Positions 6,489-10,912 of a DNA stretch of 10,912 nt are shown here, in pieces. The stretch is taken from the NCBI RefSeq assembly GCF_040605455.1, contig NZ_JBEXCV010000223.1, positions 1 to 10,912 of the forward strand. The letters run 5' to 3'. The notes beneath the pieces were generated by a model. It made no database searches, had not been told where the DNA came from, and saw only the letters and a list, made by a program, of their open reading frames with translations. The position numbers and the translations under genes were made by a program. Source of the stretch: Embleya sp040605455 (GTDB taxonomy: Bacteria; Actinomycetota; Actinomycetes; Streptomycetales; Streptomycetaceae). The number at the start of each line of letters is the position of its first letter. The first letter of the stretch is position 1.

Positions 6489-7381
6489 CCACAACGACCG
6501 CCGTACCCGTGAAAGCGGCCCGTCCGCACAGCGATGCGCGGCCGACATCGGGCCCGCGCCGGCGCCGGCTGCTGCCGTTCAGCCCGTGGCATCTGCTGCT
6601 GGCGCCGCTGTCCCTGCTGTTCGCGCTGCCACTGGTGTGGCTCGCGCTCGGTTCGGTGATGACCAACGCGGAGATCAACCGGTTCCCACCCGCGTTGTGG
6701 CCCTCCGGGATCCATCTGGGCGGCTACCGCTACGTCCTGGGAAACGCGATGTTCCCACGCTGGTTCATGAATTCGCTGATCGTCTCGGCGGTCGCGGTGG
6801 CCTCCAACCTGGTGTTCGGGGCACTGGGCGGCTACGCGTTCGCCAGGATGCGGTTCGCGGGTTCGCGCGCGCTGATGGTGGCGATGCTGGCCACGATGGC
6901 GATCCCGTTCCAGCTCACCATGATCCCGACGTTCTTGATCATGAAGCGGCTCGGGTTGATCGACACGCTCGGCGCGCTGATCATCCCGTCCCTGGTGACG
7001 CCGTTCGCGGTGTTCATGCTCCGGCAGTTCTTTTTGTCGCTGCCGCGGGAACTGGAGGAGGCCGCCTGGATCGACGGTTGTTCCCGACTGCGGGTGCTGA
7101 TCCTGATCGTGCTGCCGCTGTCCCGGCCCGCGCTGAGCACCGTCGCGGTGCTCACCTTCCTGACCACCTGGAACGACCTGACCTGGCCACTGATCGCGAT
7201 CAACCACGACACCCAGTACACCCTGCAATTGGGCCTGACCACCTTCCAGGGGCAGCATCACACCCAGTGGGCGGCCGTGATGGCGGGCAACGTGATCACC
7301 GTGCTCCCGGTCCTGCTGGCCTTTCTGGGCGCGCAGAAGGCGTTCATCCAGTCCATCACCTCCAGCGGGCTCAAGGGCTGA
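6485..7381 (+). CDS. Sugar ABC transporter permease, MalG/UgpE type
   Basis: Second channel subunit of the CUT1-type importer, 298 residues. A polar Arg-rich N-tail (1-35) is followed by hydrophobic segments near 36-57, 96-119, 127-152, 162-184, 204-224 and 265-284. The EAA loop reads EEAAWIDGCSRLRVLILIVLP (191-211). The TWNDLTWPL stretch (228-236) and the short C-terminus after QKAF are typical of MalG-like subunits. GAGGGGG at 6471-6477 lies seven bases before the ATG, and the start overlaps the upstream stop as ATGA. No ATPase gene follows, so energy is probably supplied by a shared MsiK-type ATPase encoded elsewhere, as known for Streptomyces sugar importers. A gap of 145 bases separates it from the kinase gene. 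Confidence 0.94.
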   Translation: MTTTTAVPVKAARPHSDARPTSGPRRRRLLPFSPWHLLLAPLSLLFALPLVWLALGSVMTNAEINRFPPALWPSGIHLGGYRYVLGNAMFPRWFMNSLIVSAVAVASNLVFGALGGYAFARMRFAGSRALMVAMLATMAIPFQLTMIPTFLIMKRLGLIDTLGALIIPSLVTPFAVFMLRQFFLSLPRELEEAAWIDGCSRLRVLILIVLPLSRPALSTVAVLTFLTTWNDLTWPLIAINHDTQYTLQLGLTTFQGQHHTQWAAVMAGNVITVLPVLLAFLGAQKAFIQSITSSGLKG

Positions 7382-7383
7382 CG

Positions 7384-7407
7384 GGGTCACGGGAGTTCGA
7401 CCCTCCC
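7384..7407 (+). terminator. Hairpins after permease gene, one T-arm-like
   Basis: Two alternative stems overlap here: GGGTC/GACCC (7384-7388 and 7399-7403) and GGGAG/CTCCC (7391-7395 and 7403-7407) with the seven-base loop TTCGACC. Either could act as a weak terminator or attenuator that lowers expression of the enzyme genes relative to the transporter. The second stem has the form of a tRNA T-arm. Confidence 0.28.
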
Positions 7408-7427
7408 TGGGACGCCCGCCCGATCCG

Positions 7428-7515
7428 ACCGCACCGCCGCCCGATTCGTCGCCCCACCGCACCGCAGACCGACCGCACCGCAGACCGACCGGCGGTTCAC
7501 CGACCCCACCGCACC
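7428..7515 (+). repeat. ACCGCACC-core repeats, including a 16-bp tandem pair
   Basis: The unit ACCGCACCGCAGACCG is present twice without a gap or mismatch (7456-7471 and 7472-7487). Its ACCGCACC core recurs at 7428-7435 and 7508-7515. The whole block fills most of the gap between the permease and the kinase genes and ends just before the kinase ribosome site. It could be protein-binding repeats or simple slippage products. Confidence 0.6.
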
Positions 7516-7526
7516 CAGGAAGCCCG

Positions 7527-8483
7527 ATGCCGCACACCTTCGACCTACTCGTCATCGGCGACGCCAATCCCGATGTCGTCCTCGGCCCCCTCGACGAGCC
7601 GTTGGCCTTCGGGCAACGCGAACAACTCGTGCCCACCGGCCTGCTCACCCTCGGCGGATCCGCCGCGATCACCGCGTGCGGCGCGGCCCGCCTCGGGCTG
7701 CGCGTGGCCATCGCGGGCCGCGTCGGCGACGACGACGCGGGCCGCTTCGTGCGCACGGCCCTGACCGCCCGCGGCGTGGACACCACCGCGCTGGGCACGG
7801 ACGCGCACCTGTCCACGCCGTTGACCACGGTGCTCACCCGCGGCGACGGCGACCGCGCCATCCTCACCGCCGCAGGCACCCTGGCCGACACCGGACCCGA
7901 CGACGTGCCCGAGGAGTTGCTCACCCGCAGCAGGCACGTACACGCCGCGTCCTACTTCCTGATGCCCAAACTCGCTGCGGCCCTGCCCGAGTTGCTGGGC
8001 ATCGCCCGCGCCCACGGCGCCGGCACCTCGTTGGACACCAACGACGACCCGACCGGCCGCTGGGATCTCACCGGCCTCGCCGCCGTCCTGCCCGTCGTCG
8101 ACATCCTGCTGCCCAACGCGCAGGAGGCGCTGGCGCTGGCCCGGCGCACCACCGGCACCCCCGAGGAGGCCGCCGCACGACTGGCCGCGCACGGTCCGTC
8201 GGTGGTGGTCAAGAACGGCGGCGAGGGCGCCTTCGCGCACGACGGCCACACCGTGCTGCGCACCCGCGGCGTCCCGGCCCGGCCGCTGGACACGGTCGGC
8301 GCCGGCGACAGCTTCGACGCCGGCTACCTCGCGGCCCTGCTCGGCGGCGAATCGCCCGCCCGAGCCCTCGAATTCGCCGCCGCGTGCGGTGCCCTGTCCA
8401 CCCGGGCGCACGGCGGCACGCCGGCGCAACCCACCTGGGACGAGGCTGTCGCAGCCCTCGCCCGCAACGGAAAGAACCAGTGA
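7527..8483 (+). CDS. PfkB-family carbohydrate kinase
   Basis: Cytoplasmic ATP-dependent sugar kinase of the ribokinase/PfkB family, 318 residues (normal length). The N-terminus LLVIGDANPDVVLG (7-20) is the family's first strand. The GG switch is at 43-44 within LGGSAAITACGAARLG, followed by GRVGDDDAG (64-72). TNDDPTGRWD lies at 171-180, LLPNAQEA at 194-201, and the C-terminal signature DTVGAGDSFDAGY at 255-267 supplies the anion hole and catalytic base D261. AGGA at 7517-7520 is six bases before ATG. The stop codon shares one base with the next ATG (TGATG), so kinase and GH4 enzyme are probably translationally coupled. The likely role is to phosphorylate a sugar freed by GH4 or a product of the oxidoreductase, and that phosphosugar might be the regulator's ligand; both are inference. 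The exact sugar is unknown. Confidence 0.92.
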   Translation: MPHTFDLLVIGDANPDVVLGPLDEPLAFGQREQLVPTGLLTLGGSAAITACGAARLGLRVAIAGRVGDDDAGRFVRTALTARGVDTTALGTDAHLSTPLTTVLTRGDGDRAILTAAGTLADTGPDDVPEELLTRSRHVHAASYFLMPKLAAALPELLGIARAHGAGTSLDTNDDPTGRWDLTGLAAVLPVVDILLPNAQEALALARRTTGTPEEAAARLAAHGPSVVVKNGGEGAFAHDGHTVLRTRGVPARPLDTVGAGDSFDAGYLAALLGGESPARALEFAAACGALSTRAHGGTPAQPTWDEAVAALARNGKNQ

Positions 8484-9793
8484 TGACCCGCACCAAGATC
8501 GTCTTCGTCGGCGCCGGCAGCGTCGTGTTCACCCAGGGGCTGCTCGCCGACCTGTTTGCCTTCCCGCAGTTGCAGCAGGCGCACATCGCGCTGCACGACA
8601 TCGACGCGGAGCGGCTGGCCACCGCGCGGGGCGCGGCCCGCCTGATCGCCGCCGAACGCGGCGCGGCCCCGCGGATCAGCACCCACACCGACCGCCGCGA
8701 GGCACTCACCGGCGCCGACTTCGTGATCAACATCATCCAGGTCGGCATGCGCGAGGCCACCCGCACCGACTTCGAGGTGCCCGCCCGCTACGGCCTGCGC
8801 CAGACCATCGGCGACACCCTCGGCATCGGCGGCATCTTCCGGGCCCTGCGCACCTTCCCGGTGCTCAAGGCGCTCGGCGAGGACATCGCCGAGATCTGCC
8901 CGAACGCCTGGCTGCTGAACTACACCAACCCGATGGCGATGAACGTCGGCTACCTCACCCGCGCCACCGGCCTGACCCGGGTGGTGGGCCTGTGCCACTC
9001 GGTCTACTGGACCATGCAGGGCCTCGCGGAACTGGTCGGCGTCCCCTACGAGGAGGTCGACTACCGCGCCGCCGGCGTCAATCACCAGGCCTGGGTGCTG
9101 CGCTTCGAACACAACGGCACCGACCTGTACCCGAAATTGGACGCGCTCATCGCCGAGGACGCCGAACTGCGGCGCCGGGTCCGGGTGGACATGTATCGCC
9201 GGCTGGGCTACTACCCGACCGAGACCAGCGAGCACTCCAGCGAATACGTGCCCTGGTACCTGGGCCACGACAGCGAGATCACCCGGCTGCGCCTGCCGGT
9301 GGGCGCCTATCTCGGCATCGTCGACGAGAACATGGCCGCCTACGAGGAGACCCGCCGGGCGCTGACCGCCGGCGAGCCGGTCCCGGTCGAGTCCACCATG
9401 GAGTACGCGCCACAGATCATCCACAGCATCGTCACCGGCACCCCCCGCACGGTCTACGGCAACGTGCCCAACCACGGCCTGATCGACAACCTTCCCGCCG
9501 ACGGTGTCGTCGAAGTCCCGTGTCTGGTCGACGCGTTGGGCGTACAGCCGACCCGGGTCGGCGCGCTGCCCGCGCAGTGCGCCGCGCTCAACCGCGCCTA
9601 CCTGAGCATGAACGACCTGGTCGTGCGCGCCGCCCTCGAAGACGACCCGCGGCACATCCGGCACGCCGCGATGGCCGACCCGGCCACCGCCGCCGCGCTA
9701 CCGGTCGAGCGCATCTGGGATCTGTGCGACGACATGGCCCGCGCCCACGGCGACCTGCTCCAGCCCGCGCTGCGCGCCACGCTCGGGAACTGA
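8483..9793 (+). CDS. melA: GH4 family glycosidase, alpha-galactosidase (MelA)-like
   Basis: Cytoplasmic NAD+ and metal-dependent glycosidase, 436 residues. GH4 enzymes cleave by oxidising C3 of the sugar, then elimination and re-addition of water. The NAD loop is FVGAGSVVF (8-16). The protein closely follows my memory of E. coli MelA: TDFEVPARYGL (95-105), DTLGIGGIFRALRT (111-124), LLNYTNPMAMN (144-154), GLCHSV (169-174) with metal ligand C171, GVNHQAW (198-204) with metal ligand H201, TESSEH-like TETSEHSSEY (246-255), VYGNVPNHGLIDNLP (324-338), and CLVDALGVQPTRVG (347-360). The melibiase subgroup acts on unphosphorylated alpha-galactosides, consistent with an ABC importer instead of a PTS. 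GGAAAG (8469-8474) lies eight bases upstream inside the kinase gene. The gene symbol reflects subgroup similarity; activity on alpha-galacturonides, alpha-glucosides or galactosaminides is not excluded. Confidence 0.9.
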   Translation: MTRTKIVFVGAGSVVFTQGLLADLFAFPQLQQAHIALHDIDAERLATARGAARLIAAERGAAPRISTHTDRREALTGADFVINIIQVGMREATRTDFEVPARYGLRQTIGDTLGIGGIFRALRTFPVLKALGEDIAEICPNAWLLNYTNPMAMNVGYLTRATGLTRVVGLCHSVYWTMQGLAELVGVPYEEVDYRAAGVNHQAWVLRFEHNGTDLYPKLDALIAEDAELRRRVRVDMYRRLGYYPTETSEHSSEYVPWYLGHDSEITRLRLPVGAYLGIVDENMAAYEETRRALTAGEPVPVESTMEYAPQIIHSIVTGTPRTVYGNVPNHGLIDNLPADGVVEVPCLVDALGVQPTRVGALPAQCAALNRAYLSMNDLVVRAALEDDPRHIRHAAMADPATAAALPVERIWDLCDDMARAHGDLLQPALRATLGN

Positions 9794-9797
9794 CGCG

Positions 9798-10912
9798 ATG
9801 AGCGAGCTACGGGTGGGCGTCGTCGGGGTCGGGCAGCGCGCCGCCCTGGCCGTCGAGGCGCATCGGCCGGGCCGGTCGCGGGTGGTCTCCTGCGCCGACC
9901 CTGCCGCGCGCGGACGGGCCGACGCCCTCGACCTGTTCGGCCCGGACGTCCCCGTGCACAGCGACTATCGACGCATGCTCGACGATCGCCTCGACGCGGT
10001 CTTCGTGCTGACCCCGGACGATCGTCATGTCGAGCCCGGCCTGTTCTTCCTCACCGCCGGCGTGCCGGTCTTCGTGGAGAAGCCGCTGGCCATCACGGTG
10101 TCCGACTGCGACCGACTGCTGCGCACCGCCCGAGACTCGCGAACCCGGCTGTACGTCGGACACAACCTGCGGCACCTGCCGATGTTGCGGCGGATGCGCG
10201 AGCTGATCGACGAGGGCGCGATCGGCCGGGTCCGGTCGGTGTGGTGCCGGCACTTCGTCGGGCACGGCGGCGACTTCTACTTCAAGGACTGGCACGCCGA
10301 ACGCGCACGCACCACCGGCCTGTTGCTCCAAAAGGGCGCACACGACCTGGACGTGATCCACTGGTTGGCCGGCGGCTACTCGCGCGACGTGGTCGCCATG
10401 GGCGACTTGGCGGTGTACGGCGCCAACCCCCGGCGCGAGCCGGTGCTCGTCGGTGCCGGTCGGGATCCGGCGCCCCGGGTCGAGGAGGAGCCGCGGGCCC
10501 AGGACGGGTTCGCGCCCGAGGTGTGGCCCCCGGCGGCGATGACCGGCCTGAATCCGATCGTCGACGTGGAGGACATCAGCCTGATGCTCACCCGCCTCGA
10601 CAACGGCGTCCTGGCCAGCTACCAGCAGTGCCACTTCACGCCCGACTACTGGCGCAACTACACCGTCATCGGCGACGAGGGCCGGATGGAGAACTTCGGC
10701 GACGGCCTGGAGGACGACCACCCCTCGATCAAGCTGTGGAACCTGCGCCGCTCCGGATACCGGGCCGACGCCGACCGCGACGAGTCCGTCCCCGGCGGCG
10801 GCCTGCACGGCGGCGCGGACCGGACCCTGGTCGCGGAGTTCCTGCGCTTCGCGGTCGACGGCGGGCCCACCCGCACCTCGCCGGTCGCCGCCCGCGAGGC
10901 GGTGGCCGCGGG
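9798..10912 (+). CDS. Gfo/Idh/MocA family oxidoreductase (partial, C-terminus missing)
   Basis: NAD(P)-dependent sugar dehydrogenase-like protein; 371 residues are present before the window ends in frame. The N-terminal Rossmann domain has VGVVGVGQRAAL (6-17), SCADPAARG (31-39), DAVFVLTPDDRH (66-77) and the family hallmark EKP (94-96). The substrate domain carries GHNLRH (121-126) and LLLQKGAHDLDVIHWL (175-190). An acidic/Pro-rich insertion follows (about 211-245), then NPIVDVEDISLML and CHFTPDYWRNYTVIGDEGRMENFGDG. At the position where many relatives have the catalytic Asp four residues before the conserved His (H182), this protein has Q178 followed by K179. It starts four bases after the GH4 stop, with only a weak GGGAA (9785-9789) before it. 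It may oxidise the sugar produced by GH4 or an epimer of it. GH109, an alpha-N-acetylgalactosaminidase family, shares this fold, but the sequence looks like a dehydrogenase. Confidence 0.88.
   Translation, partial: MSELRVGVVGVGQRAALAVEAHRPGRSRVVSCADPAARGRADALDLFGPDVPVHSDYRRMLDDRLDAVFVLTPDDRHVEPGLFFLTAGVPVFVEKPLAITVSDCDRLLRTARDSRTRLYVGHNLRHLPMLRRMRELIDEGAIGRVRSVWCRHFVGHGGDFYFKDWHAERARTTGLLLQKGAHDLDVIHWLAGGYSRDVVAMGDLAVYGANPRREPVLVGAGRDPAPRVEEEPRAQDGFAPEVWPPAAMTGLNPIVDVEDISLMLTRLDNGVLASYQQCHFTPDYWRNYTVIGDEGRMENFGDGLEDDHPSIKLWNLRRSGYRADADRDESVPGGGLHGGADRTLVAEFLRFAVDGGPTRTSPVAAREAVAA

Noticed and set aside
7384..7415. Complete tRNA gene around the T-arm-like hairpin.
   Set aside because: The region upstream is permease coding sequence with no D-arm, anticodon arm or complementary acceptor strand, and no CCA is present.
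7428..7515. CRISPR array.
   Set aside because: Only two exact 16-base units abut each other without spacers, and no cas gene is near.
7676..8482. Plus-strand frame reading into the GH4 gene from inside the kinase gene, as if GH4 had a 270-residue N-terminal extension.
   Set aside because: The upstream part is an Arg/Pro-rich shadow of the kinase. ATG 8483 begins directly with the GH4 Rossmann strand and overlaps the kinase stop.
9798..10912. GH109 (alpha-N-acetylgalactosaminidase) identity for the last gene, which would fit the galactosamine hypothesis well.
   Set aside because: The fold is shared, but the sequence shows ordinary Gfo/Idh dehydrogenase blocks (EKP, HDLD, CHFTPDYW) and I do not see the GH109-specific sequence I recall.

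Overview
The window is high-GC actinomycete DNA, most likely Streptomycetaceae. Codons end almost always in G or C, GTG starts occur, ribosome sites are GGAGG-like, and a binding-protein-dependent sugar importer has no ATPase gene beside it. No rRNA, complete tRNA, insertion sequence or CRISPR array is visible.

Layout. At 137-835 (+) there is a CE4 polysaccharide deacetylase with a poorly defined N-terminus. At 939-1925 (+) lies an NAD(P)-dependent epimerase/reductase. It converges on a DeoR-type sugar regulator at 1972-2730 (-). A 297-base divergent control region (2731-3027) separates the regulator from a secreted GH114 protein (endo-alpha-1,4-polygalactosaminidase family) at 3028-3909 (+). 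This region holds a promoter for each direction, clustered TGCGCA palindromes and a GH114 leader with several inverted repeats.

From 4207 to the right edge all genes run on the + strand: a Tat-type lipoprotein solute-binding protein (4207-5523), two MalF/MalG-type permeases (5535-6488 and 6485-7381), a PfkB-family sugar kinase (7527-8483), a GH4 alpha-galactosidase-like enzyme close to MelA (8483-9793), and a Gfo/Idh/MocA oxidoreductase cut by the window end (9798-10912). Junctions are tight (7-12 bases or overlaps) except for 145 bases between the second permease and the kinase, which hold a hairpin resembling a tRNA T-arm and a tandem repeat.

How the genes may work together. The importer would bring in an oligosaccharide, GH4 would release a hexose, PfkB would phosphorylate a sugar, and the oxidoreductase would modify a sugar, all under a regulator of a type that normally senses sugar phosphates. 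A secreted polygalactosaminidase and a polysaccharide deacetylase nearby suggest that the outside substrate could be an alpha-1,4-linked galactosamine/galactose polymer such as fungal galactosaminogalactan. That link is inference from gene content: the GH114 gene and the importer operon appear to be separate transcription units.
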